A stretch of 64,000 bases of DNA from Brachypodium distachyon (GCF_000005505.3 NC_016131.3:9817501-9881500); one strand, 5' to 3'. Numbered from the stretch's first letter, positions 23,636 through 34,419 are shown. Program-made: numbers and translations. Notes: generated by a model not told the origin, from the letters alone.

Positions 23636-24595
23636 TGGAATAATCATGTTATTGTAAGTTGTCTCTCACTCTTTACATGTTTTGAAGACCTTGAATTTCT
23701 GGTGAATAATAAATGCGGTATTATGTGTCGTTTTAAAATTTAGGTGTTTTAGTAATATATATACATATGGTTTTGCTAATAGTTGATTGTAGTTCTTTCT
23801 AGGATAAATGATCTAGTACCTATGGACTGGTCAAGCATTTGGTAGCCTATTTCACTGTAGTACAGGGGTCACCATTTCTTGTATGTTTTCCACTGGAGCT
23901 AGTTAGTAGGCAGTCCTGGTGGTCATTAGGACTTCGCTCAGATATGTATGATGATATGAGGTTGTGTTGTTGAAGTTAATTTTGTGAACATGAATCCCTG
24001 TTAAATTACTACTGAACATTTTCCATCTGCATTGTGGAACTCTTTTTTCTCATGTTTCAGTAATGATGTACAACATGTGACTCACTGGTGCTTTTAGTTG
24101 TTGGCTTGTTGCTACTTGCTACATTAATTATACGGAGAATTCAGAAATCCTATAAGGTTCTGTTTGGATGTAAGTATTGAATTGAGCTTTGGAAATGGAA
24201 GTCCAGTTCAAATTTACACGGAAATGGAATTGGTCTAAGATTCCAAGTTTTGTGTTCGGCTGCAAAAGAAACCATTCCTTGGAAATAGACAGTTTCACGA
24301 AATCCAATTCTTGTTTGGTTCACAGCAGTGCCTTTTAGCTTGGAAACGTTGACCCAACCTCTGTCCCAGCTGCTCCTCTTCCCCATGGCAGCTGCACAGG
24401 AATAACAAGCTTGTATCTGCCTACTGATCCCTCCTCTTCCCCGCTGCGGTTCCTACCCTGATATGCACACTGATCTCCGTTGAGTTCTCCTCCCATCCCT
24501 TCCTTACGGATCCGATCAGAGAGAGAGGGAGGGAGGGATGGAGGTCAAAGATATCCCATGAGAATGTGCTGGTGGTGGCAACTGAGCTAGAAGTA
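23636..24595. other. CDC73 3' flank, no gene seen
   Basis: Probably contains the CDC73 3' UTR. The segment near 24155-24330 carries CTGTTTGGATG and related words seen at ends of Tourist/hAT MITEs, but I could not pair ends. Confidence 0.45.
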
Positions 24596-24912
24596 CCCCC
24601 TCCGTTTTTTTTATAGGGCGTATTAACTTTTCATTCGTTTTTCTAAATATAAGGCGCACAACTGCCCGTCCACGTGCTGGCACAATTTTCTCAATTCTCT
24701 GCCGGTCTCGCGCGCTTGAATGGTTTGGCTGCTAACTCAAAAATCGCACGCGCGGTTGCTCCCGTGGAGAAAACGTAGGCAGCCAAAAAGGGGCAGTTGC
24801 CATGCGGGAGTCAACAAGGGGCAGGCTTCCATCGATCAGTTCGGTACGTCCAGCAGCTTGCGTTAACATTAGTGCTAGGATTTATACGCCTTACAAAGAA
24901 AAACGGAGGGAG
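24596..24912. mobile_element. Stowaway-type MITE, 317 bp
   Basis: Left end CCCCCTCCGTTTTTTTTATA and right end AAGAAAAACGGAGGGAG are inverted repeats, flanked by TA at 24594-24595 and 24913-24914. GCGTATTAA on the left pairs with TTTATACGCC on the right. No coding capacity. Confidence 0.8.
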
Positions 24913-24914
24913 TA

Positions 24915-25652
24915 TACAATAGCATCATTCTTCAGATTATATGTGCTTACTGTTAGCTTTGTACCCTGCGTTTTGCGTAGGATATTAACTACTCCTACCT
25001 GTTTCTGGTCAAGCATTTTGATTGATTTTTATTAAGTGTTTTTCATAATCTCATCGCCCACTGATATTTGTTTCTTAATGTTGTTTCTCAGTCCTGTTAT
25101 CAACCCAAATGTCGTGTTGAGTGATTGAAATGAACTTTACGCTGGTTGATTTGTTGACAAGCAGAACAGCCAGCACAAGATCCCAATGTCTTATTTCACG
25201 GTGATGGTCGATGGCCAAAAGAGATGACAGGAACCTACATGCCTGCATCCATGAGGATTTGTTACTCACACGACAGTCACCGAGCTATGATGTAGTCCAT
25301 TCATTCCTAACATTTTTAACTGCAGACTGATGACATGGTTCTAGGCTCTGCTTAATGCATAGTATTGTTGCGGATGGTGTTGTTATGTACCTGTCCTTCT
25401 TTTTCTCTTCTCCAAAGCACTTGTATGGAAATGCTGGCATCTAAGCCTACTGTTATCCATCAACCGAACTTTATCTGATTCAATTGCTGTAACCGACGTG
25501 AGTCACCAGGGAGGGCATTTGCTTTGTTTCGACAGAGACTGTGTTTTTATATCATGGTGCAGTCTGTGTCTACAACGCATTGCATGGACATGGTACATAA
25601 GGACATTCGTTATGGTATATGGTAATCGCTAAGCGGGTGTTATATATTACGC
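24915..25652. other. Intergenic, probable LTPG 3' flank
   Basis: No coding region recognised. The last part is the downstream flank of the minus-strand LTPG gene. Confidence 0.5.
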
Positions 25653-26536
25653 CTATACATACATGGCAGAAACACAAGTAAGAAACAGAGTGATCAGCAC
25701 GGTGGTGCTAGCAGCCGTGTCCCGGGAGCTTCGTGCACCTGCTGCATGCATCAATTCTGGGAGCTTTGATGTAACCTGTGTACCGCTGCTTGACCCAGCG
25801 CCTTCCGGTGCAGTCTTCCCTGGCGCTGTCACAGCAGCGGGAGATTTCTCAGCTGGCACCGGCGGTGCTTCAGAGTCAGGCCCGGCGGGAATAGCTACCG
25901 GTGCTGCTGCAGGGGCAGCCTGATCCAACGGAGACGTGGCATTTGCCTTCGGCGTTGTGGCATCGTCAGGCGAAGTGCTTGCACCGGCCACATCTGCACC
26001 ACCACCACCCAATCACGATCTTCGTCTCATTTGTTCAGGTTTTCGTCAGTTAAAACCTTGTGAATAAACTGACTCCGTTCCTGAATACTTGTCGATGTTT
26101 TAGTGCAAACTTGAACTAAAACAGCGACAAGTATTTAGGAACAGAGGAAGCACAGGAGGGTTCACGTACCACCGCCGCATGGGTCGTTGGGCAGGTTGCA
26201 AACGTTGGGGATCATGGCCTGGGCTTGGCCGAGGACCAAGCCGAAGGGGCTCGGCGCGAGCTTGGACATGGCGCAGAGGCAGGGGCCCTGGGACTTGAAG
26301 AAGGCCTGGAGCTGGGAGCAGCACGACGACAGCGTGGCCGACCCGACGCCGAAGACGTAGCCGATGCACGGCGACAGGCTGATCGGCACCGGCGCGCAGG
26401 TGGGCATCGTCACCACCGGCTGCGCCGCCGCCGCCGTCGTCTGCGCCGAGCACACGGCGGCGCACAGCGTGACGGCGACAAAGGCGAGACCTGCTACCTC
26501 AACCCCGCGCCGAGCAGCCATGGATTGTCGCTGCAT
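25653..26536 (-). CDS. GPI-anchor-type non-specific lipid-transfer protein (LTPG)
   Basis: Two exons on the minus strand, 26536-26170 and 25993-25653, encode 235 residues. A signal peptide (about 1-31) is followed by an eight-cysteine motif: C47, C57, C72-C73, C86-x-C88, C113, C120. Then comes a long Pro/Ala/Ser-rich region and a hydrophobic tail (T-V-L-I-T-L-F-L-T-C-V) typical of GPI-attachment signals. LTPG proteins bind lipids at the outer face of the plasma membrane and cell wall and take part in cuticle or suberin export; the precise role here is not known. Exon 1 ends just after C8 with a GTACGT donor, the usual LTPG intron position. ATG 26536 is the first in frame; the one at 26521 is an alternative. 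A Stowaway MITE sits in the intron. Confidence 0.9.
26069..26152. mobile_element. Stowaway MITE in LTPG intron, ~84 bp
   Basis: Arms GACTCCGTTCCTGAATACTT and the complement of AAGTATTTAGGAACAGAGG are inverted around a TTTTAGTGC..ACTAAAAC core. It lies within the single intron (25994-26169) of the first LTPG gene. The outer TA pair is diverged, so ends are approximate. Confidence 0.75.
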
Positions 26537-28903
26537 GGTGAGCTGATTCACGCAGGTTTACGGTGAGACGAGGGGAAGAGGCCGGAAGGCAAGTGGTTTA
26601 TACGGTGAAAAAAGACAGTGACGGGCAGATGGGCCGGTGTATCTAACAACCTGGGTGGGTCTCGTGTTGGTTTGCACGCTGCGACTGCATGCGAGGGCGA
26701 CCGCTGCTGCTTTTCGAGGTTCACCGACCGGTGAACTGATCGGAGAATGCTGTGCGTCAACGTAACCGCTGCCGGCCGGCCTCCGTGAGAGATGATATCG
26801 CTTTTGCCGCAGAATGATTATGTGACTACTATACTCTGCTTTGAGCTCAGCTTGAAGGTTGCTGACCAACCCGGTTACTGGCGTGCTCCTATAATGTTTT
26901 CTGTGGCTTCAAGAGTCTGGCGTTGGTGAGGGAACCAAGCAGGATTTCAGCCCTCTAGCTAGCTAGGATTGGAGAAACAAAAATACCACATGCAGAGATG
27001 CAACAACAATATTGCCCTGGTGTTCCTGGTTTGATTGGCCACACTAGAATCTAATCGAAGTTTTGCTCTTGTTTCAGCCCCTTTTTTCTGACATTACCGG
27101 CTCGTCAAAAGGATTCCTAGATTTTAACGTTTCTAGGATGGGTTGTTGGCGTGTGTTAGATGCATGCGTTCCATGGATCATGCTTGTGTGCCTAAACGCA
27201 GCACAAAAAACAGTATAATACTAGATTAATAAATAAATGAAAATGCCTTCATCCTCCTAGCTAGTTGGACGTCCACCAACTAGCAGACCGCCGATTATGC
27301 CTCAAGATTACCGGCTTACAGAAGACACTCCTAAGCCTATCCATTAATCTTAAATACGCCATGCCATGTTGCAGCAAGACCCCACTTGTTCACTCATGAG
27401 CTATATGCATTTTATCTTCTTCTTTTTTCATTTTATTTGTTTGATACACACATACATATATAAAACACAATTCCTGAAACAAATATTTCCATGAACCAAA
27501 AATTTCATGAACACAAGTGCATTATTATTTAGGTGCAACATTTACATGGTTACATATCTTTTCTTCACGGAAGCAACAAATTATGCATAATCCGAAAACC
27601 AAAATTGTATATTTCCAACATTGGGAATAATCTGGGCCCCAAAAATTGGATCATTCCATTGTTTGACCATTTCTGAGAGCCAATTGAAGCATTCAACCAT
27701 TTTATACATAATCGAGACCCAAAAATAAAATCATGAAAGGTAGGAAAAATTACAAATCCTGCATAAACTACAGAATGCACCCTATAAATTCAAGAAGGGG
27801 CCATGGGCAAAAAGGTCTAATTCATTCATGAACCAACTCATTTCTGAAATTGTGACAAACGTGAATCTAATTATCTTTGAGCATTTTGGATCAACACATC
27901 ATGAAGAATTCTAACAAACAAATTCTCTGAAGAAAATCATGAAGTAAAATATGTGCTCTCTCTCGAACACACATATAATTTGCACGATTTCATGCGTGAA
28001 GCTATTTCTTGCAACATCCGTGTGAACTCAAGAACAATTGTTTTTGTACATTTGGAAGAACAAAAAAAATCATCCATTGAAGAAGCTGGCAAAATGTCCA
28101 AAGATCAGAATTTTTCGCGAAGAAGTGCATTTGACCTTCACCACCATTGATTGGACGGTTAGGGTCCACCGGGGATCAAATGCCATATGTTTGTCTCATT
28201 TAAGGTGTATTATTCTTGCCATCTAACACAAAAGTTCACCTAAACATAAACATAGAAGACTCCTAAACTATGGTCAGATACTGAGGCATCAGTGGTGACT
28301 TCGTCAATCTCAAGACTTCACGGCTCCGGTCTTTTGTAGGTGCGATTTAAATGCGTGCGGGTGGTGGTGTGTGTACAGGTACCACATAATCAGTGTTCAA
28401 AAAAAATACTAAAATCCGAAATGAAAAGGGACCCAGGCTGAGGAAACCGGAGATGGTGACCGTGTGGAATAGTTCCATCGCATACATAATTAGCTTCTGG
28501 GGTTGTCAACGTGGAAATAAAATCTTTCTTTAAATCAATTATACACGTGCTGCTCAGGTGTGTTCTAGAGAAAAAAATGTGGAAATAAAAATTCTACCCG
28601 AATTTGGACTCAATATGTGGCTGCTCAAGTAGCTACGGTAAGCTTATTTATAGCCACCAGATTGTACCAAATGTCACCAGAGTATCTGCACCAATATTAC
28701 CATAGGAGTTCATGTGTTGAATTCATAAAGCGCAACATCGTGCAGGAGATGAGTTTTGATGAACGAAGTTTGTACCCTTTGGAATGCTGATGTGGAACAG
28801 ATCAAATTAACAACGATCTCAGTGACAACAAATGACACATCCATCTACATGTATCACAAACTCACATGTTCACAACAAGCCCCAGGATTACATAATTATG
28901 GGA
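26537..28903. other. Intergenic between the two LTPG genes
   Basis: 26537-26880 is the upstream region of the first LTPG gene. The remainder is AT-rich and holds no frame that resembles a protein. I saw no transposon with definable ends. Confidence 0.5.
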
Positions 28904-29644
28904 TCAGAAAACATAAGCAGCTAGGAACGAGGCGGCCATGGCCAAGACAGCGTCAGCAGAAATCCTCTTGCACTCGGCAGCCGAATCAACCAACCCCGGA
29001 ACCGACTTCACCCCACCACCGGAAGGCGTCGCACCAGCCGGACCGGTCACCGGCGCAGCAGCATCAGTAGGCGTCCCCGCCGACGGCGCCGTCGAGCCAC
29101 CAGCTGGAGCAGAGCCCGAGGTCCCTGTGACAGCTGCAAACATCAACAACAGAGCACCAAATGAAAACGGTCACTCCATTTTCAGTCTCGATCTTGGAGT
29201 TATCTGAAAGTTGAAACAGTTCTGGATGTTCTTTTGCCATGTATCGTATGCCGCTGAGAGAAAAAAGAACGTACCGGAGCAGGCGTTGGGAGGCAGGTTG
29301 CAGGCGCTGGGCAGAACCTGGCCGATCACGGAGCCGAGTTGGGCGGGCACCGCGGCCACGGCGGCGCAGAGGCATGGCGCCTGAGACTGGAACATGGCCT
29401 GCATCTGGCTGCAGCACGCGTCGGACGGCGACGAGGAGTTGCCGATGAAGTAGCTCACGCACGGCGACAGGGAGGCCTGCACCGGCGGGCAGCTCGGCAC
29501 GCTCGGCACGGGCAAGGGCACGGCTGCCGGAGCCGTTGGCGGCTGTTGCTGCGCCGTCACCGTGGAAGCCGCGCATATCGCGGCCATCACGGCGATGGCC
29601 AGGCTTAGCATGGACGAGGGGCCGCTCTGCTGGCGACGAGCCAT
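28904..29644 (-). CDS. GPI-anchor-type lipid-transfer protein (LTPG), second gene
   Basis: Exons 29644-29275 and 29133-28904 (minus) give 199 residues. After a signal peptide (about 1-31) and a Pro-rich spacer, the eight-cysteine motif is C52, C62, C77-C78, C91-x-C93, C115, C122. The Pro/Thr/Ala-rich linker and C-terminal hydrophobic run (A-V-L-A-M-A-A-S-F-L-A-A-Y-V-F) fit a GPI-attachment signal. The intron follows the eighth Cys at the same phase as in the first LTPG gene, so the two are paralogues, though their sequences are well diverged. It is divergent from the Tim17-like gene, the two ATGs lying 714 bp apart. A partial, broken copy of exon 1 occurs at 33.4-33.6 kb. Confidence 0.92.
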
Positions 29645-30264
29645 TGATCCGATGATTGGAGAACGTACTGGACTTTTGGGGCTGGGCGTTGCGATCAGGA
29701 TTGTGCAGTGTACATGGCTCGTTCATGTGTGTGTGTGTATATACGTGCTGGCCTGTGTCGGGTATATATGTTGTTCGAGGAAGGATGAAAAGGTGTCTCG
29801 GTAGCAATGGGCAGATAGACTGCTCTATCTAACCATGACTACATGATCCTGCCGCATTACAGATTTCCAAGGGTTAAGATACATATACATGATCCAAAAG
29901 TAGTTTGCACTTTGTGTATGATGCATCAGTTTTACTCCTTTTCCAGCAATGTTGGTGCCAAAAGGTCGAACGAACTCGACGATAGTTAGCTGGGACTGTG
30001 GATTGCCATTCTCGCAAAATAATTCGGCACCTCCGTCTGCACTTTTCTGAACAAAATCCCCACACGTCACTAAGGCAAGAGCATGCAAGCTTGCCAGTTC
30101 CCATCCGAAACTATGATCGCGAACTGGAATCGTACTCATCATTTAGAAAGGCAATTTCACCGATTAATTGATCAAAACGTGTACACCTACAAGTTCACGT
30201 TATATGTGAACAATTCGAATTTTGCAAAAAACAAACAAACTAACTACTCGTAGCATCTCCGGCC
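29645..30264. promoter_or_regulatory. Divergent intergenic region LTPG / Tim17-like
   Basis: The interval separates two oppositely transcribed genes, has no supportable coding sequence, and is conserved in the duplicate copy. A short TG/TA repeat lies near 29731 and is greatly expanded in copy B. Confidence 0.5.
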
Positions 30265-30272
30265 TTATAAAG
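30265..30272 (+). promoter_or_regulatory. Candidate TATA box, Tim17-like copy A
   Basis: TTATAAAG lies 87-94 bp upstream of the Tim17-like ATG and is conserved at the same place in copy B, which supports its role. Confidence 0.6.
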
Positions 30273-30358
30273 AGGAGAATAACCGTCTCTGGCCTACCGA
30301 ATCTGTCGTGAAAACCTGGACGCCTCTTCACGCCGCCGCCGCCACAACGACTGCGAAG

Positions 30359-30835
30359 ATGCCTCATCCGGATATCAAGCGGTGCCCAGACTGCATTATC
30401 GACTCCGCTGGATGCTGCTTCGTTGCGGGAGCCATAGGTGCCTCCGCTTACCACTTCCCCAAGGGCCTCTACAACTCTCCCAACGGCCAGCGCCTCGCCG
30501 CCGGCGCCCGGGCTGTCCGGATCAATGCGCCCCGCGTTGGCGGCAGTTTAGCTGCCTTTGGCGTCTGCCTAGAAGCCTTCCGCTGCGCGATGTTGTCGGC
30601 GCGCAAGACGGACGACTTCTGGAGCTACGTCCTTCCCTGGTTCGCCGCCGGCATCTGCGTGCCAGTGCCACTGGGCCGTGGACCTCGCGCCGTCGCCATC
30701 TCTGCGCTGACCAGTTTGAGCTTTTCCGTCCTCGCCTACGGGTTACGATTCTGCATCGGACGCGTCGACGTCGCTTCATTGTTTCCGCCGCCTTCCGTTG
30801 ACTCTGGCCCTAGTGGGTCGTCAAGGGAGGATTGA
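30359..30835 (+). CDS. Tim17/Tim22/Tim23-family membrane protein, copy A
   Basis: A single-exon gene of 158 residues starting M-P-H-P-D. The Tim17 features are C-P-D-C-I-I-D-S-A-G at the N-terminus, a glycine-rich first membrane segment, K-G-L-Y-N-S-P-N-G, then R-A-P-like N-A-P-R-V-G-G-S-L-A-A-F-G and C-x-E-A-F-R-C-A followed by R-K-x-D-D-F-W. Tim17 proteins belong to the mitochondrial inner-membrane TIM23 or TIM22 translocases, with about four membrane helices; whether this short grass form is a translocase subunit or a PRAT-family relative is unknown. Upstream in-frame codons lack an ATG, which fixes the start. The C-terminus is Pro/Ser-rich (S-G-P-S-G-S-S). A near-identical paralogue lies about 4 kb away. 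Confidence 0.85.
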   Translation: MPHPDIKRCPDCIIDSAGCCFVAGAIGASAYHFPKGLYNSPNGQRLAAGARAVRINAPRVGGSLAAFGVCLEAFRCAMLSARKTDDFWSYVLPWFAAGICVPVPLGRGPRAVAISALTSLSFSVLAYGLRFCIGRVDVASLFPPPSVDSGPSGSSRED

Positions 30836-30913
30836 GAAGACGGAGACGACCGCCCGGCGCGCCTAGTTCCTCCATCGATTTCTGAAAAAGGAATGATTTT
30901 TTTATTCTGACGT

Positions 30914-32345
30914 CACTACGGGAAAACCTCGCTTTGCCGGAGCCCTCGGCCTTTGCCGGCGGCATTCTTTATAGTCACCGACAAATAATATAAAAGGCCT
31001 CCGGCAAAAAAATTGGCCACGTGGAATTGCCGCTTCGTGAACGCTCTTTGCCGAAGGGCAGGCAGAAAAAAAGCCTCCGGCAAAGAGTTTTGTCCTTTTT
31101 GTGTCCATTTTTCTCTTGTTTCAAATTATGATGTAAACCACCACTTTTTGAATTGAAATTTTTACTGTACTTTCATTTGGCATTCACGACGACTAATGTG
31201 AATTAAAATCATAACTTTTTTTAGAAATAATTATTTATCATTTTCTATAGCCGTTTAATAGGGAAAAATGAAACAATACTAAAAATTTGTAAAAAATTCC
31301 CAATTTTTGGCACGGTACCAAGTTATAGGTATTTAATACTGGGATAAAATTTAATAGTCATCAATACACAAAATTAAAATGCTACATACTTCACAGAATG
31401 AACGATCTCGAGATGAACCTCCAAATTTGGATCCCGAACGAAGCTTTGCATTAATTTGACCCATTTTTTAGTATGAACTTTTCCTGTGGTTGCATTTGTC
31501 ATTAACGATTACTAATCTGAATTAAAATTACCACAGTTTATGTAAAAATAATTACTTATCTTTTTTAGAGTCGTTTAATAGGGAAAATGAAATAATACTA
31601 AAACATTGTCAAAAAAGAACAATTTTTGACATGGTGTCATTTTGTGCATATATAAGCATGGGATAAAAATTACAAGTCCATACACAAAATTAAAATTCTA
31701 CATGCTTCACAACTTGCAACATCTTCGTATTAGTTTCCGAACTTGACGTTCAAATGTTTGGTGAATTGCCTCCAGACTACTGCATTCGCCTCAGCTTCCA
31801 GCTGGATGAAAATGTAGGGGCTGATGAATCCCCAAAGTTTTTTTTCCAAAAGAAGGTCCACCTGCAATCTGTTGGCCCAATTTGAATAAATAAAATGGTG
31901 ATCATTATGCACTAATGTACACAAACTACAACATGGACAAATGAAGGGGGGATAGAAGAAGAACAAAATTACCAGCTCGCACCTAACGAACTCATTCCAG
32001 ACCCATGTTTTCTCCCCTTCGTTCAGCTTCTTGTACTCCAGTGGGCCTACAACCCTGCAGAACGGCTGCCATCCTTTTTCATCCCACGGGCGACAAAAAC
32101 AAAAACGAAATCGAAATCGAACAGACAGGTTTAATCAATGGAAAAAGGGGTAATTGTGATTCCCAATCGGAGCTGAAACAAAACCCTAGATTTAGAAAGG
32201 AATAAACCCTAAGAATGGATCGGAAGCAACGGTACCTCTCAGATCTCTTCACCGGTGAATCGTTGCACGAGAGGTTCTGCCTTCCTCTTGCTCCATGTCG
32301 TTTTCTCCATGGCTTCGGACAGAGGCGATGTGAGGTGAGGTCGAA
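30914..32345. mobile_element. CACTA (En/Spm) transposon terminus and adjoining region
   Basis: From 30914 the sequence reads CACTACGGGAAAACC and continues with repeated TTTGCCGG-type subterminal motifs (CTTTGCCGGAG, CTTTGCCGGCGG, CTCCGGCAAAG), the hallmark of grass CACTA elements. It is inserted right at the end of duplication copy A. The opposite terminus (..TTTCCCGTAGTG) is not found in the window, so the element is truncated or rearranged. A minus-strand frame at about 31730-32100 reads openly across a possible GTAATT..GCAG intron (about 31974-31866) and is rich in Trp, but I do not recognise it. The right boundary is uncertain. Confidence 0.7.
31184..31710. repeat. Two diverged ~220-bp direct repeats in the CACTA region
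   Basis: Segments 31184-31400 and 31495-31710 share ordered blocks: GAATTAAAAT, GTTTAATAGGGAAAA, TGAAA(C/T)AATACTAAAA, TACACAAAATTAAAAT and CTACAT(A/G)CTTCACA. They lie about 310 bp apart in the same orientation. Confidence 0.75.
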
Positions 32346-32363
32346 GGGGGGGGGGGGGGGGGG
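32346..32363 (+). repeat. G18 homopolymer
   Basis: Eighteen consecutive G residues. Such tracts are prone to length error in sequencing and can mark assembly joins. Confidence 0.9.
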
Positions 32364-32899
32364 AGGCACCGTGAGATGGAAAATCTGAGGGCACCTCGGA
32401 TGCTCAAGTGTATACAATGGATACAACTCAAATTTGAGTGAGTTTGAACAAAAAGATATGATAAATACTTGTGATGCACTCATAAAGCTCCTTAAATCTT
32501 CTAGGATGATTATTGCACACGTTTCACACCAAGCATGTGAAAAAAGAGAGCAAATTTTAGTGAATTTGAAATTCAAAACATACCAAAACATTTCAGAACT
32601 TAACCTGACATACTTGGTTTCACAATACACATGTGGCCTGTGTATGAAATTTCAGTTGATTTGGACAAAGTATAGTGATAGAATTCCAAAATAAAGTCCA
32701 AATCTACAACATCTCCTTTACACTCTGTTTGGATGTATGCATTGCGGCCTGGTATTGGACATTGGTATTGGGCATGTCCCGAATACCACGATTCAGCCTG
32801 TTTGGCTGGTCAAAGCATTCAGGCTCGATATCGTGCGTCCGATCTCGTAGTACAGAGTCAAGTCATAGAATAGGTACATCATGTCCTCCACCCGAGCCA

Positions 32900-33300
32900 A
32901 ATGGCGCTTAACACATGCACAGGCATATTACATTCACGTCTGCAGAAGCCCACACGATAGCGTCATAGTCCGAAGAGGAAATAGCCCACTGCAGAACCTG
33001 ACAGTCCGTTTTGACTAGGAGTATAATTTTACCCATTCCCAGGTGTTCTGCATGGAGAATTCCCCAGATGAGAGCTTCAAGCTTCAGTCTGTACTCTGTA
33101 GCGCTTCAGATGCATTAGCGATAGCACCTGCAGCAACAAAAATAATGTCGCCTGCTGCATCCCGTTTGATACATCACCAACCACCACGTCCTGACGTCCA
33201 GTACTTGCTTCAAAAGCCCCGTCAATATTCAGCTTGATAATATCCTCCGGAGGCCTTTGCCAAGCCTGAAGACGGTGCACACCGGTGATCTTTTCCTTCT
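32900..33300 (-). pseudogene. RNase H-like domain fragment of a retroelement, frameshifted
   Basis: On the minus strand the frame ending at 33077 includes W-Q-R-P-P, then I-K-L-N-I-D-G-A-F. This is the start of the plant RNase H-like (RVT_3) domain, whose Asp is catalytic. The following segment continues in another frame with E-A-L-I-W-G-I-L-H-A-E and T-D-C-Q-V-L-Q-W-A-I, as expected for the middle of the same domain. At least one frameshift and a stop separate the parts. It lies between the CACTA region and the broken LTPG copy. Such domains belong to LINEs or to domesticated RNase H proteins; this one is decayed. Confidence 0.6.
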
Positions 33301-33371
33301 GAAAATTAAGCTGTCTTCCATTCGGTGGCAAAATGTAGCACTGGAAAACTGAATTCTTCGACTGAAGACAT

Positions 33372-33639
33372 CGGCAGCGCAGAGGCAGTGCGCCTGCGAG
33401 TGGAACATGTTCTGCATCTGGCTGCAGCACGCGTCGGACGGCGACGAGGATCGCCAATGAAGTAGCTCACGCACGGCGACAGGGAGGCTGCACCGGCGGG
33501 CAGCCCGGCACGCTCGGCATGGGCACGGGCACGGCTGCTGCTGCTACTGCGCCGTCACTGTAGACACCGCTCAGCGGCGCATATCGCGGCAGAGGGCCAG
33601 GCTTAGCACGGACGAGAGGCCGCTCTGGCGCCGAGCCAT
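33372..33639 (-). pseudogene. Broken LTPG copy (exon 1 remnant)
   Basis: The ATG at 33639 begins M-A-R-R-Q-S-G-L-S-S, nearly the same as the intact gene (M-A-R-R-Q-Q-S-G-P-S-S). After about 17 residues a deletion shifts the frame into a TGA. Further in, parts of the cysteine motif can be read in other frames (S-D-A-C-C-S-Q-M-Q near 33430). Small deletions have removed several codons, and the second exon is replaced by unrelated sequence with an RNase H-like fragment. It is non-functional as an LTP. Confidence 0.88.
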
Positions 33640-33696
33640 TGACGACTTTTTGGCTGCTCGTTTCGATCGTTGATTGTGCAGTGTAAATGGCTCGTT

Positions 33697-33698
<2 letters not shown>

Positions 33699-33752
<54 letters not shown>
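33699..33752 (+). repeat. (TG)27 microsatellite
   Basis: A 54-bp perfect TG array in the leader of the broken LTPG copy. The equivalent site in copy A (about 29731) has only a few TG units, so this expanded after the duplication. Confidence 0.95.
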
Positions 33753-33755
<3 letters not shown>

Positions 33756-34269
33756 GCCTGCAACGGGTATACATGTTGTTCGAGGAAGAATGAAAAGGTG
33801 TCTCGGTAGCAACGGGTATACATGGTTAGATAGACTGCTCTATCTAACCATGACTACATGATATCCAGCATTACAAATTTCCAAGGGTTAAGATACATAT
33901 AACATGGTCCAAAAGTAGTTTGCAGTTTGTATGATGCATCATTTATACCCCTTTTCCACCAATGTTGGTGCCAAAAGGTCGAATGAACTCGACGATAGTT
34001 AGCTGGGACTGGGGATTGCCATTCTCGCAAAATAACTCGGCTCCTCCGTTTGCAGTTTTCTGAACAAAATTCCCACACGTCACTAAAGGCAAGAGCATGC
34101 AAGCTTGCCAGTTGCCATCCGAAACTATGATCGCGAACTGGAATCGTACTCATGATTTAGAAAAGCAATTTCACCGATTAATTGATCTAAACGTGTACAC
34201 CTACAAGTTCACGTTATATGTGAAGAGTTCGAATTTTGCAAAAAAAAAAAAACTAACTAACTAACTACT

Positions 34270-34357
34270 CGTCTCTGGTCTGCCGAATCTGTCGTGAAAC
34301 GAGCCTTATAAAGAGGAGAATAATCGTCTCTGGTCTGCCGAATCTGTCGTGAAAACC
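34270..34357 (+). promoter_or_regulatory. Tim17-like copy B promoter with duplicated block around TATA
   Basis: TTATAAAG at 34306-34313 matches the copy A TATA box. A roughly 30-bp block beginning CGTCTCTGGTCTGCCGAATC occurs both before (34270-34300) and after (34327-34357) the TATA element, whereas copy A has it only after. The duplication adds a second copy upstream of the core promoter and could alter transcription start choice; this is inference. Confidence 0.6.
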
Positions 34358-34419
34358 TGGACGCCTCTTCATAGGGTTTTCACGCTGCCGCCGCCGCCGC
34401 CGCCACAACGATTGCGAAG

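Larger units (their letters stand above)
29275..30911. repeat. Segmental duplication, copy A (LTPG exon 1 + Tim17-like)
   Basis: This segment is repeated in the same orientation at 33372-34967. Shared blocks include LTPG exon 1, the TG-repeat region, a long identical-looking stretch around TAAGATACATAT and CACGTCACTAA, the TATA region and the whole Tim17-like gene. Similarity ends at TTATTCTGA just before the CACTA terminus at 30914. The start codons are offset by 3,995 bp (LTPG) and 4,061 bp (Tim17-like), which shows later small indels between the copies. Confidence 0.92.

Noticed and set aside
24155..24330. Possible Tourist-like MITE starting CTGTTTGGATG
   Set aside because: No matching inverted terminus or target duplication could be found.
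26548..26551. GTG start of the first LTPG frame (5 codons longer)
   Set aside because: The upstream codon is GTG; plant nuclear genes use ATG, so the start was moved to 26536.
30308..30358. N-terminal extension of Tim17-like copy A from 30308
   Set aside because: Begins with GTG and is not preceded by an in-frame ATG; the duplicate copy supports the M-P-H-P-D start.
31730..32100. Minus-strand two-exon gene in the CACTA region
   Set aside because: A splice is possible but no start exon joins in frame and the product is unrecognised; it is kept only as a note within the CACTA entry.
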